From NCBI GenBank assembly GCA_045641065.1, contig JAZUGF010000076.1, positions 1 to 64,000 on the forward strand: a DNA stretch of 64,000 bases. The letters are read 5' to 3'. Below the pieces are notes generated by a model. It worked only from the letters and a program-made list of their open reading frames with translations. It ran no database searches and was not told where the DNA came from. A program made the position numbers and the translations under genes. Positions 15,253 through 23,216 of the stretch are shown here, piece by piece. Position 1 is the stretch's first letter. Each line of letters begins with the position of its first letter. This stretch comes from UBA1723 sp045641065. Lineage in GTDB: Bacteria; Bacteroidota; Bacteroidia; Bacteroidales; Paludibacteraceae.

Positions 15253-17619
15253 ATGTCACAACAGTCACAAAATAGAAACTTACCAAACAACCAAGAGGAG
15301 GAGGGAATTAATATTTCCGACCTCCTTCAGTTGTGCTTGACAAAATGGAAATGGTTTGTTTTGTCGGTTTTATTGTGTTTGGCTGCCGCCTTTTTGTACT
15401 TAATGTCAACATCGGCAATCTATACACGTACAGCGACACTTCTTATCGAAGATGAAAACAAGGGCAAGTCTGCCATATCTATGACTAACGAGTTTCAAGA
15501 TTTGGGCTTGTTCTCCAACACGACAAACATCAATAATGAGCTGTTGACGTTAAAATCACCATCTTTGATGACACAGGTTGTCAACGATTTGGATTTGACA
15601 AACAAGTATGTCGTAAAAAATGGGTTGAGAAAGACAGCTCTTTATAAAAATTCACCTATAAAGGTTGATTTGGTAGATTTGGATAATGTTGTTGACAACA
15701 TTTCATTCAAAATTTATGCTGACTTTGATAAGAAAAAAGTTGCCCTTAGCGAATTTAGATTCAACGAAAATGAGTTTGAAACAACTAAGTATGGTAATTT
15801 AACTGATACTATAGCAACTCCTGTAGGAAGAGTTTTGGTGCTTGCAACCGAATTTTTCTGTGAAAACACAGAGATCAGATATAGTCATAGTAAGTTGAAA
15901 TCAGTGACAGATGGATATTGCAAGAGCCTAACTGTAAGTTTGGCCGATAAAAATTCATCTGTATTGAATTTGTCAATTAATGATCCATCGCCAGCGAGAG
16001 CAGAAGATATTTTGAACTCGTTAATTCACAATTATAACGAGAATTGGATTCAAGACCGAAATAAATTAGCGACAAAGACATCTGAGTTCATTACAGAACG
16101 TTTGCAGATGATTCTTCAGGATTTGACAGGTATTGACAAAAATATCGCAAATTTCAAGGGAGAAAATTTGTTGCCTGATATCAAGGCTGTGTCTCAGATA
16201 TATTTGGAGCAGAATTCAGAGAGTGTTAAGCAATTGCTTTCCCTTAATGGACAGTTGATGACTCTAAATTATATCAATGAAATGCTTCACAGCCAGACTT
16301 TTGAGGATCCGCTACCTCAATCATCTGCGTTGTCGAATGGAAGCATCCAGCAACAGATTAACAAGTATAATGAGAAGTTACTTGACAGAAATCGATTGAT
16401 CGCCAATAGTGGAGGAAACAACCCATTGGTTAATGATATGACAGAGGCTTTGAAGGAGATGCAAAAAGTAATTCTTCAAAGTGTTAAGAGTGAGATCACT
16501 GCTTTGAATATGCAGATTAATCAGATTAAAGACCAAGAATCTCACACAATCAGCAAATTGGCAAGAAATCCTAATCAGGCTAAATATTTGTTGTCAGAGG
16601 AAAGACAACAGAAAGTCATGGAGGGATTGTATCTATTCTTGCTACAAAAACGTGAGGAAAACGAATTGTCAAAAGCATACAACGCTTATAAATCAAAGAC
16701 TATTACTGAACCTCGTGGTGCAGATGCTCCTATATCTCCACGTAAGGCAATCATACTTTTAGCTGCTTTTGTCATTGGATTGGCAATACCAGCTAGTATC
16801 TTGTATGTATTAGAGAGCATGAACACTAAAGTTCGTAACAGAAAAGATTTGGATTGCTTGACTGTGCCATTTGCAGGCGAAATACCTCAGCAAGATAATA
16901 TTGAAGAAATGAAGCTTGCTGTAGAGCAAGACAATAGAAACCTAATTAATGAGTCTTTCCGAGTGCTACGAACTAATGTAGACTTTATTTTAGGAACTGA
17001 TGACAAGAAAGTTGTCATGGTTACTTCAATGAATCAGGGTAGTGGAAAGAGTTTTATCTCTGCAAACTTGGCTTCTTGTGTTGCACTGAGAGATAAAAAA
17101 GTAATTGTGTTGGATCTAGACTTGCGTCGTGCCTCACTTTCTAAAATTGTAGATTCTCCAAGACACGGTTTGGCAGACTACTTCAATGGTAAAATTACAG
17201 ATTGGAAAGAGATTTTAGTTAAGTCTACAGAAAATGAGAATCTTGACGTGTTGCCTGTAGGGTCAGTACCACCTAACCCAACAGAGTTGTTGCTTCACAA
17301 GACATACTTCTCTGATATGATGACAGAGTTAAGACAAAAATATGATTATATCTTCATAGATTGTCCACCTGTTGACATTGTTGCAGATGCGGGTATTGTA
17401 TCAAAATTTGCCGACTTAACATTATTCGTACTAAGAGCTGGCTTGATGGAAAAGAACTTCCTTCATATTGTTGACGAATATTATGAGGAGAAGAAATACC
17501 CAACTATGTGTGTTGTACTTAACGGTACTGACCAAAACAACTATAAATATGGTTACGGTTATGGTTACGGTTATGGTTATGGCTATGGTTATGGATATAA
17601 AAAGAACAAGGTAGAATAA
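15253..17619 (+). CDS. Wzc-like exopolysaccharide co-polymerase with BY-kinase domain
   Basis: A 788-residue protein controlling polysaccharide chain length and export. N-terminal Wzz domain with a membrane helix near residues 35-55, a long coiled-coil periplasmic region (about 250-470), a second helix near 500-520, then a bacterial tyrosine kinase domain: Walker A MNQGSGKSF (about 592-600), Walker A' VIVLDLDLRR, Walker B YIFIDCPPV. The C-terminus is a tyrosine cluster made of alternating Tyr and Gly (about 766-784), the usual autophosphorylation tail but unusually regular. It sits between the Wza-like exporter and the phosphatase that should reverse the phosphorylation. The last base of its stop codon is the first base of the next ATG. 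Confidence 0.94.
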   Translation: MSQQSQNRNLPNNQEEEGINISDLLQLCLTKWKWFVLSVLLCLAAAFLYLMSTSAIYTRTATLLIEDENKGKSAISMTNEFQDLGLFSNTTNINNELLTLKSPSLMTQVVNDLDLTNKYVVKNGLRKTALYKNSPIKVDLVDLDNVVDNISFKIYADFDKKKVALSEFRFNENEFETTKYGNLTDTIATPVGRVLVLATEFFCENTEIRYSHSKLKSVTDGYCKSLTVSLADKNSSVLNLSINDPSPARAEDILNSLIHNYNENWIQDRNKLATKTSEFITERLQMILQDLTGIDKNIANFKGENLLPDIKAVSQIYLEQNSESVKQLLSLNGQLMTLNYINEMLHSQTFEDPLPQSSALSNGSIQQQINKYNEKLLDRNRLIANSGGNNPLVNDMTEALKEMQKVILQSVKSEITALNMQINQIKDQESHTISKLARNPNQAKYLLSEERQQKVMEGLYLFLLQKREENELSKAYNAYKSKTITEPRGADAPISPRKAIILLAAFVIGLAIPASILYVLESMNTKVRNRKDLDCLTVPFAGEIPQQDNIEEMKLAVEQDNRNLINESFRVLRTNVDFILGTDDKKVVMVTSMNQGSGKSFISANLASCVALRDKKVIVLDLDLRRASLSKIVDSPRHGLADYFNGKITDWKEILVKSTENENLDVLPVGSVPPNPTELLLHKTYFSDMMTELRQKYDYIFIDCPPVDIVADAGIVSKFADLTLFVLRAGLMEKNFLHIVDEYYEEKKYPTMCVVLNGTDQNNYKYGYGYGYGYGYGYGYGYKKNKVE

Positions 17620-18332
17620 TGGGATTTTTTGACTTTTTTACTGGAAAAAAATCGTTAAATCGTTCCGGTCTACTTGACGGATTTTGCGATAATCATATAC
17701 ATCTTTTGCCAGGAGTTGATGATGGTATACAAAATACTGAGGACGCATTTAAACTCCTAGAATTGATGGAGTCAGCAGGTGTAAAAACTGTTTGGTGTAC
17801 TCCTCATATCATGGAAGATTGTGCAAATGAGACCGAGTCTTTGAAAATGCATTTTGAAAAGTTCAAATCAACATACAAAGGTAGTATAGAACTTCACCTT
17901 GCTGCAGAGTATATGCTTGACAGCTTGTTTGAAGAAAGACTTGAAAATGATGATTTGCTAATTCATTCAAATAATCATGTGCTTGTAGAGTCACGTTCTG
18001 TGTCCGCACCGTATAATTTCAAAGGGATTATAAAAGACATAATGTCTAAAGGCCATTATGTACTGCTTGCTCATCCAGAAAGATATGGTTTCTTGAATAT
18101 GAAGAAGTATGCAGAACTCAAGGATATGAAGGTTAGATTCCAGCTTAATATCACATCACTTCTTGGTTTATATGGCCCAGAAGTAAAAGAAAAAGCAGAA
18201 CAACTTCTTGAAGCTGGATATTATGATGCTGTTGGCACTGACACGCATGGCGTGAAAAGATGGCAGCGTATGGAGTCTCAGAAACTAAGTAAAAAAATAA
18301 TTAAACAGGTCCGTGCTATACCTGGAATATAA
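17619..18332 (+). CDS. PHP-type tyrosine-protein phosphatase (YwqE/CpsB-like)
   Basis: A 237-residue metal-dependent phosphatase of the PHP superfamily. Metal-binding motifs are visible: DNHIHLLPGVDDG (about residues 24-36), TPHI, AHPERY, and GTDTHG near 205. In characterised relatives (CpsB, YwqE) it dephosphorylates the tyrosine tail of the co-transcribed BY-kinase and so controls capsule or EPS length. Its ATG overlaps the kinase stop by one base (TAATG), showing tight coupling. No signal peptide, so cytoplasmic, as the kinase domain is. Confidence 0.92.
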   Translation: MGFFDFFTGKKSLNRSGLLDGFCDNHIHLLPGVDDGIQNTEDAFKLLELMESAGVKTVWCTPHIMEDCANETESLKMHFEKFKSTYKGSIELHLAAEYMLDSLFEERLENDDLLIHSNNHVLVESRSVSAPYNFKGIIKDIMSKGHYVLLAHPERYGFLNMKKYAELKDMKVRFQLNITSLLGLYGPEVKEKAEQLLEAGYYDAVGTDTHGVKRWQRMESQKLSKKIIKQVRAIPGI

Positions 18333-18371
18333 AAAAACAACGAAAAATAGGGCGAATTAGTTTTTTTTAAC

Positions 18372-18379
18372 TAAATTTG
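18372..18379 (+). promoter_or_regulatory. psd-pssA promoter -7 box, next to a small inverted repeat
   Basis: TAAATTTG (TAnnTTTG), 31 nt before the psd ATG. Just upstream TTAGTT / AACTAA with a T-rich loop (18358-18375) could form a weak terminator hairpin for the exopolysaccharide operon. Confidence 0.4.
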
Positions 18380-18410
18380 CGAGCCGATTAACTTAGAGGC
18401 AATTTAAGGA

Positions 18411-19070
18411 ATGACTATACATAAAGAAGGAAAAGGAATGCTATTGACGCTGCTTGTTATGCTAGCGTTAGTGATTACGGCATCATTCGTATATTTCGGA
18501 ACGAATGCTGCTTCAATTGCCATTTCTGCACTTTGCGTTGGTATATTCTTGTTCTTTTTAAATTTCTTCCGTAATCCAAAGCGTGAATTTATTGGGTTTG
18601 AAGACGGCATGATTATTGCCCCTGCTGATGGAACTGTAGTGATTGCTGAACCTGCAGAGGAACCGTTCTATTTCAAAGATAAAAGAATTCAAGTATCAAT
18701 TTTCATGTCAGTCCTAAACGTACATGCTAATTGGTATCCTACAAGAGGTAAGGTTGTTTATTATACACATAATGATGGTAGATTCATGGCAGCCAACCTT
18801 CCAAAGTCAAGCACAGAAAACGAACGATCAACTATAGTTATTGAACTTGAGAACAAAACTCAGATTTTGTTGAGACAGGTGGCAGGTGCACTTGCTCGCC
18901 GTATCGTGACATATTCACGAGAAGGAGATGTATGCGATGAGAACCAGCAATTAGGATTCATCAAGTTTGGTTCAAGAGTTGACCTTTACTTGCCTATGGA
19001 CAGTGAAATCTTGGTTAAAGTTGGTGATAAGACAACAGGAAACCAGACTGTCATCGCAAGAGTAAAATAA
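18411..19070 (+). CDS. psd: Phosphatidylserine decarboxylase proenzyme (short form)
   Basis: A 219-residue proenzyme of the short archaeal/Bacteroidota type. Two N-terminal hydrophobic helices are followed by the catalytic domain. The self-cleavage site is the Gly-Ser in LGFIKFGSRVDLYLP (about residue 188), where serine becomes the pyruvoyl group. It decarboxylates phosphatidylserine to phosphatidylethanolamine at the inner membrane. It is separated from pssA by 8 nt, so the synthase and decarboxylase are made from one transcript. Length fits the short class (about 210-230). Confidence 0.94.
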   Translation: MTIHKEGKGMLLTLLVMLALVITASFVYFGTNAASIAISALCVGIFLFFLNFFRNPKREFIGFEDGMIIAPADGTVVIAEPAEEPFYFKDKRIQVSIFMSVLNVHANWYPTRGKVVYYTHNDGRFMAANLPKSSTENERSTIVIELENKTQILLRQVAGALARRIVTYSREGDVCDENQQLGFIKFGSRVDLYLPMDSEILVKVGDKTTGNQTVIARVK

Positions 19071-19078
19071 TTAAGACG

Positions 19079-19816
19079 ATGAATAAAATAATCAAAAGCA
19101 TACCTAACACATTGACTTGTATCAGCCTATTCTTTGGCTGTTTGTCAGTGCTTTGTTCGATGAACGGAGAATTCCAATATGCTTTTTGGTGCATTTTGAT
19201 AGGTTCCATTTTTGATTTTAGCGACGGATTTGCAGCAAGAGCATTGAATGCATCGTCAGCAATCGGAAAGGAATTGGATTCTTTGGCAGATCAGGTTAGC
19301 TTTGGTGTCGCTCCTGGATTTGCAATGTTTTTTTGGATGAAAGGACATGCCAATTGTCCATGTTGCGACTATCTACCCTACGTCGCATTTATAATCACAG
19401 CATTTTCAGCATTAAGATTAGCTAAATTCAATATTGACGAAAGACAGACTACAAGTTTTATTGGTTTGCCAACTCCTGCCAATGCGATATTCCTATCGTC
19501 ACTTGTCGCAGCGTCGGATTTGCTTTTTAAAGAAGGGACTTCAAATTGGTTCACTGACATTTGCTGTCAGCCAATCGTAATGACAGCTATAGTTCTTGTT
19601 ACATCATACCTTTTGGTGTCTGAGTTTCCAATGTTTTCGTTGAAGATAAAACATTTAGGATGGACAGGGAACGAGATGAAATTTATTTTGATTGCTTTTG
19701 TTATAGCAGCATTGATTGCATCTATTTGTTTTGGATTAATATATGCAGCTGCATTTTCATCTATACTTTTCTACATTGCAATGTGCTGTGTAGACTACGT
19801 CATGAAGAAAAAGTAA
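19079..19816 (+). CDS. pssA: Phosphatidylserine synthase (CDP-alcohol phosphatidyltransferase)
   Basis: A 245-residue integral membrane enzyme that joins CDP-diacylglycerol and L-serine. The CDP-alcohol phosphotransferase motif is intact (about residues 43-66): DFSDGFAAR, eight residues, then GKELDSLAD. The N-terminus IPNTLTCISLFFGCLSVL is typical of PssA. Several further hydrophobic helices. Downstream of psd in the same operon. The stop codon lies in the first bases of a CGAAAA-rich inverted repeat arm, and a GTAGAGACG hairpin with T-run follows as terminator. Confidence 0.95.
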   Translation: MNKIIKSIPNTLTCISLFFGCLSVLCSMNGEFQYAFWCILIGSIFDFSDGFAARALNASSAIGKELDSLADQVSFGVAPGFAMFFWMKGHANCPCCDYLPYVAFIITAFSALRLAKFNIDERQTTSFIGLPTPANAIFLSSLVAASDLLFKEGTSNWFTDICCQPIVMTAIVLVTSYLLVSEFPMFSLKIKHLGWTGNEMKFILIAFVIAALIASICFGLIYAAAFSSILFYIAMCCVDYVMKKK

Positions 19817-19984
19817 CGAAAACGAAGACGAAAACGAAAACTAATGTTCGTTTGAAAATATAGAGATGGTGTTGATGCCATTATGTAGAGACGTATGAAA
19901 ATGCGTCTCTATTTTTTTGAAGATAAATCATGTGTAGCTGTACCTGCACATCTTTTGTCTTCGTTTTCGTTTTCGTCTTTCGTT
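19815..19984. repeat. Long imperfect inverted repeat of CGAAAA/CGAAGA units enclosing a terminator
   Basis: The left arm (19815-19841) is made of AACGAAAACGAAGACG-type units and the right arm (19957-19984) is its near reverse complement. About 115 bp lie between, containing the hairpin at 19885-19919. The arms are low-complexity, and the left one includes the pssA stop codon. Confidence 0.6.
19885..19919 (+). terminator. GTAGAGACG-type hairpin terminator after pssA
   Basis: GTAGAGACG (19885-19893) pairs with CGTCTCTAT (19904-19912), followed by seven T. The same hairpin sequence recurs at 42728 and 60359, so it is a repeat family that serves as terminator. Confidence 0.75.
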
Positions 19985-20045
19985 AATTTTCTCAACAGAC
20001 ACAAAAAAAATTGATTGCATAACATAAAAATCGGCTGAAATTTGC

Positions 20046-20053
20046 TATTTTTG
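20046..20053 (+). promoter_or_regulatory. pckG promoter -7 box
   Basis: TATTTTTG (TAnnTTTG), 37 nt before the ATG. No good -33 element at the usual distance, although the codon use implies strong expression. Confidence 0.4.
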
Positions 20054-20090
20054 TGCCCAAATCGAAAATTTAATTCAATTAAAATAAGTC

Positions 20091-21935
20091 ATGATTAAAA
20101 CAAATTGTGCAAAACTTAACACATGGGTTAAGATGTGGGCTGACATCATGCAGCCAGAAAACATCGTTCTATGTGATGGTTCTGATGCAGAGTTCACTCG
20201 CCTAATGGATGAGTGCGTTGCCGAGGGTTTGGCAAAGAAGTTGGATGACAAGAAGCGTCCAAACAGCTACTACTTCCAGTCTGATCCTTCAGACGTTGCT
20301 CGTGTAGAGGGTCGTACATTCATCTGCTCTAAGAAGCAGGAGGATGCTGGTCCTACAAACAACTGGATGGATCCAAAGGAGATGAAGAAGATCCTTATCG
20401 GTAAGTATACTGGTTGTATGAAGGGTCGTACAATGTACGTTATCCCATTCTCAATGGGTCCTCTAGGTGGTCCTATCTCTCAGCTTGGTGTTGAGATCAC
20501 AGACTCAGCTTACGTAGTTGGTTCAATGAAGATCATGACTCGTATGGGTGCTGGTGCTCTTAAGCTAATCGAGGAGAAGAACGACTTCATCCCTTGTATC
20601 CACTCTGTAGGTAAGCCATTGCCAGAGGGTCTTAAGGACGCTAAGTGGGCTTGCGCACCTATCGATGACAAGTACATCGTTCAGTTCCCTGAGGAGCACG
20701 AGATTTGGACATATGGTTCAGGTTACGGTGGTAACGCTCTTCTTGGTAAGAAGTGTTTCGCTCTTCGTATTGCTTCTAAGATGGCACAGGAAGAGGGATG
20801 GTTGGCAGAGCACATGCTTATCCTTAAGCTTACTAAGGAGGCTACAAAGGAGACTAAGTGTGTATGTGCTGCATTCCCATCAGCATGTGGTAAGACAAAC
20901 TTGGCTATGCTTATCCCAACTATTCCAGGTTGGAAGGTTGAGACAATCGGAGACGATATCGCTTGGATGAAGTTCGACGAGGAGGGTAACCTTCGCGCAA
21001 TCAACCCAGAGGCTGGTTTCTTCGGTGTAGCTCCATATACTTCAGCTAAGACTAACAAGAACGCTCTTGACTCTTGCTGCAAGAACACAATCTTCACAAA
21101 CGTAGGTTTGACTCCAGATAACGATATTTGGTGGGAAGGAATTGGTTACGACTGTCCTAAGGGTACAATCGACTGGAAGGGTAACATCGTAAACGATCCT
21201 GCTTCTCGTGACGAGGATAAGAATCCAGTTGCTCACAAGAACTCTCGTTTCGCTGCTCCAGCTGCTAACTGTCCAGGTATCGCTTCAGACTGGGAGTCAC
21301 CAAAGGGTGTTAAGGTTGATGCTATCCTATTCGGTGGTCGTCGTCCTAATACAGTTCCATTGGTACACGAGGCTGAGGATTGGGCACACGGTGTATTCAT
21401 GGGATCTATCGTAGGTTCTGAGGTTACAGCTGCTGCTATCGGTTTGAAGGCTGGTGTTCGTCGTGATCCATTCGCAATGTTGCCATTCTGTGGTTACAAC
21501 ATGGGTGACTACTTCCAGCACTGGATCGACATGGAGAAGTTGCCACAGGCTAAGGGTGGTAAGAACATGCCTAAGATCTTCTTCGTTAACTGGTTCCGTC
21601 GTGATAAGAGCAACAAGGCTCTTCCAGCTGGTTTCTTGTGGCCAGGTTACGGTGACAACAGCCGTGTATTGGCTTACATCTTCGATCGTTGCAACGGTCA
21701 GGGTGAGACAGTTGACACTCCAATCGGAAAGGTTCCTGCTAAGGGTGCTATCAACATCGAGGGTCTTGACTCTTGCTGGAATGAGAAGACTATGGAGCAG
21801 GTTCTTGCTGTTAACGTTGACGAGTGGAAGGATGAGGTTGAGCGTATCGAGGAGCACTATGCTAAGTTCGCTGGACACCTTCCAAAGGAGCTAAGCGATC
21901 GTTTGGCTATCTTGAAGCAGCGTCTTGGTATGTAA
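20091..21935 (+). CDS. pckG: Phosphoenolpyruvate carboxykinase (GTP)
   Basis: A 614-residue enzyme of the GTP-dependent PEPCK family, interconverting oxaloacetate and PEP. The P-loop FPSACGKTN (about residues 262-270) is the signature of the GTP class; the ATP class has a different kinase-1a motif. Other visible segments are FSMGPLGGPISQLGVEITDS, GYGGNALLGKK, GDDIAWM (metal site) and GGRRPNTVPLV. In fermenting Bacteroidales the enzyme typically runs towards oxaloacetate, fixing CO2 on the way to succinate. Codon use is strongly biased (GGT, CGT, AAC, AAG, TAC), more than in its neighbours, pointing to very high expression. Confidence 0.96.
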   Translation: MIKTNCAKLNTWVKMWADIMQPENIVLCDGSDAEFTRLMDECVAEGLAKKLDDKKRPNSYYFQSDPSDVARVEGRTFICSKKQEDAGPTNNWMDPKEMKKILIGKYTGCMKGRTMYVIPFSMGPLGGPISQLGVEITDSAYVVGSMKIMTRMGAGALKLIEEKNDFIPCIHSVGKPLPEGLKDAKWACAPIDDKYIVQFPEEHEIWTYGSGYGGNALLGKKCFALRIASKMAQEEGWLAEHMLILKLTKEATKETKCVCAAFPSACGKTNLAMLIPTIPGWKVETIGDDIAWMKFDEEGNLRAINPEAGFFGVAPYTSAKTNKNALDSCCKNTIFTNVGLTPDNDIWWEGIGYDCPKGTIDWKGNIVNDPASRDEDKNPVAHKNSRFAAPAANCPGIASDWESPKGVKVDAILFGGRRPNTVPLVHEAEDWAHGVFMGSIVGSEVTAAAIGLKAGVRRDPFAMLPFCGYNMGDYFQHWIDMEKLPQAKGGKNMPKIFFVNWFRRDKSNKALPAGFLWPGYGDNSRVLAYIFDRCNGQGETVDTPIGKVPAKGAINIEGLDSCWNEKTMEQVLAVNVDEWKDEVERIEEHYAKFAGHLPKELSDRLAILKQRLGM

Positions 21936-21960
21936 TTCGAAAGAATAACATCAAAATAAG

Positions 21961-21992
21961 AAAGCCGTATCCGAAAGGGTACGGCTTTTTTT
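21961..21992 (+). terminator. Rho-independent terminator of pckG
   Basis: AAAGCCGTA (21961-21969) pairs with TACGGCTTT (21980-21988), followed by a T-run. The loop CCGAAAGG extends the stem. Confidence 0.88.
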
Positions 21993-21999
21993 GTTAACA

Positions 22000-22031
22000 T
22001 TTGGAGATAACTGATTAGAATAATATCTTTG
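22000..22031 (+). promoter_or_regulatory. MNT/HEPN operon promoter (full -33/-7 match)
   Basis: TTTG (22000-22003), 20-nt spacer, TATCTTTG (22024-22031): full consensus. Transcription would start near 22038, which excludes the in-frame GTG at 22031 and supports ATG 22058. Confidence 0.7.
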
Positions 22032-22057
22032 TGCAAAGAACAAAATGTAACAGCATT

Positions 22058-22351
22058 ATGAATACAGAATTTATAAAAAACATAGTAAATTATTTTAGAA
22101 CCCAACCTATAGAAAAAGCTTGGATTTTTGGTTCTTACTCACGTAATGAGGAAAGAGAAGATAGTGATGTTGATATTCTGGTTACATTCAAAAAGGGCGA
22201 AAGAATAGGGTTAAAGTATGCTGCAATTATATGTGATCTAGAAGACATTCTTCATAAAAAGGTAGATATGGTGGTAGATGGAACATTACTTCCATTTGCT
22301 CAAAAAAGTGCGGAACAAGATAAAATTCTTATTTATGAGAGAGGAATGTAG
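22058..22351 (+). CDS. MNT-type nucleotidyltransferase antitoxin (MntA-like)
   Basis: A 97-residue minimal nucleotidyltransferase. The catalytic motif GS-x10-DxD is intact (G25, S26, D37, D39), with a further acidic position in the KKVDMVVDG strand. In characterised MntA/HepT systems the antitoxin AMPylates the HEPN toxin near its active site and neutralises it. It overlaps the HEPN gene by 17 nt, as is usual. The start at ATG 22058 is chosen because the longer version begins inside the promoter. Confidence 0.9.
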   Translation: MNTEFIKNIVNYFRTQPIEKAWIFGSYSRNEEREDSDVDILVTFKKGERIGLKYAAIICDLEDILHKKVDMVVDGTLLPFAQKSAEQDKILIYERGM

Positions 22352-22682
22352 AGATAAAGGAAGATTGGAACACATGTTACAATCCATTGGTAAAGTATAT
22401 GATTATATAGAAGGAATGGATTATGAAACATTTTCTAAAGATTCTCTACGTTTGCATGCTACTATGTATAATGTTCAAATTATTGGAGAAGCAGTGTGTA
22501 AATTGACTAGTGAATTTAAATCAGATCATCCCAACACTGATTGGAGAATTATTGAAAAAATGAGACATGTTTTAGTTCACGACTATTATCAGATTGATAC
22601 AATGATACTTTGGGATGTTATAAAAGGAGATTTGCCGGAACTTGAAGTACAGTTAAGAGAATATATTTTAGAATTCCAATAA
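22335..22682 (+). CDS. HEPN-domain RNase toxin (HepT-like)
   Basis: A 115-residue all-helical HEPN protein (DUF86 family). The catalytic R-x4-H motif is RHVLVH (R77-H82), followed by DYYQID; the Tyr residues after it match the position AMPylated in known HepT toxins. It is predicted to cleave RNA when not held by MntA. ATG 22335 overlaps the antitoxin gene by 17 nt; the longer frame from 22278 lies wholly inside mntA in another frame and is not needed. A terminator follows at once. Confidence 0.9.
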   Translation: MREECRDKGRLEHMLQSIGKVYDYIEGMDYETFSKDSLRLHATMYNVQIIGEAVCKLTSEFKSDHPNTDWRIIEKMRHVLVHDYYQIDTMILWDVIKGDLPELEVQLREYILEFQ

Positions 22683-22695
22683 AATTACATTAAGA

Positions 22696-22726
22696 AAGCC
22701 GTATTCGCAAGGGTACGGCTTTTTTG
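22696..22726 (+). terminator. Rho-independent terminator of the MNT/HEPN operon
   Basis: AAAGCCGTA (22696-22704), 10-nt loop, TACGGCTTT (22715-22723), T-run. The stem is identical to that of the pckG terminator about 735 bp upstream, so the toxin-antitoxin pair is bracketed by two copies of the same hairpin. Confidence 0.85.
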
Positions 22727-22812
22727 TGTTTATTTTAATCTGATCTGCTTACTTTTGACGCAATTTTGCTCTTTTTCTGCTTTCATATATCCTTTATCTT
22801 TGCAATAAAGAA

Positions 22813-22944
22813 AGGAGATTATATAGAAGTTGTCCAAAATGAGGATTGTTAAGGACGGAACGCCCTAACCCTCTCCAAACGCGAGTTCGGAGAGCGAGCG
22901 TATAGAGAAAAAGCGAGTGTTGGACAATTCGTATATGATTGCCT
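22813..22944 (-). mobile_element. Complete 132-bp MITE-like element with 6-bp target duplication
   Basis: The left end AGGAGATTATATAG... and the right end (complement AGGCAATCATATACG...) form imperfect terminal inverted repeats of about 25 bp, both ending TTGTCCAA inward. It contains the core hairpin (22848-22869, reverse orientation). It is flanked by AAAGAA on both sides (22807-22812 and 22945-22950), a perfect 6-bp duplication. No coding capacity, so it must be moved by a transposase elsewhere. Confidence 0.85.
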
Positions 22945-22973
22945 AAAGAAATACAAACAATAAATTGAATATT

Positions 22974-23093
22974 ATGAGTTGTGGATCAGGTCTAGAAAGA
23001 GCATTAAGAAGGATGCTTATAGTGTCAGCTGTTGCATTAGTCGCAGTGATTTTCGGAATAATTAAACTAGTCGAATACTTAATGTATTCATAG
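22974..23093 (+). CDS. Small single-helix membrane protein, unknown function
   Basis: A 39-residue open frame with ATG at 22974 and stop at 23091-23093. It has a short hydrophilic N-terminus (MSCGSGLERALRR) and one hydrophobic helix (about residues 14-32). A strong hairpin terminator follows 15 nt after the stop, which supports it being a real short gene. I do not recognise it. It lies between a MITE-like element and the TerB/J-domain genes. It could be a membrane microprotein or a toxin-like peptide; nothing in the sequence decides. Confidence 0.5.
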   Translation: MSCGSGLERALRRMLIVSAVALVAVIFGIIKLVEYLMYS

Positions 23094-23108
23094 TTCATTT
23101 AACCCTTA

Positions 23109-23140
23109 AACTCGTCATTTTAGATGGCGAGTTTTTATTT
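23109..23140 (+). terminator. Rho-independent terminator after the small membrane protein gene
   Basis: AACTCGTCAT (23109-23118), 5-nt loop, ATGGCGAGTT (23124-23133), then T-rich. The 10-bp stem has one G-T pair. Confidence 0.75.
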
Positions 23141-23216
23141 TGCCTAAACTCAATGTGTATTCGACATTTTGTTTGTATTTTAGCAATTTAAGAACAAGAC
23201 TTAAGCAAAAATACAA

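Noticed and set aside
4110..18332. One capsule locus running from the flippase to the YwqE-like phosphatase
   Set aside because: The flippase lies 9 kb away on the other strand with unrelated genes between, and no glycosyltransferases are present.
22031..22057. GTG at 22031 as the start of the MNT antitoxin gene
   Set aside because: It overlaps the last base of the -7 box, so it would not be in the transcript; ATG 22058 is downstream of the predicted start.
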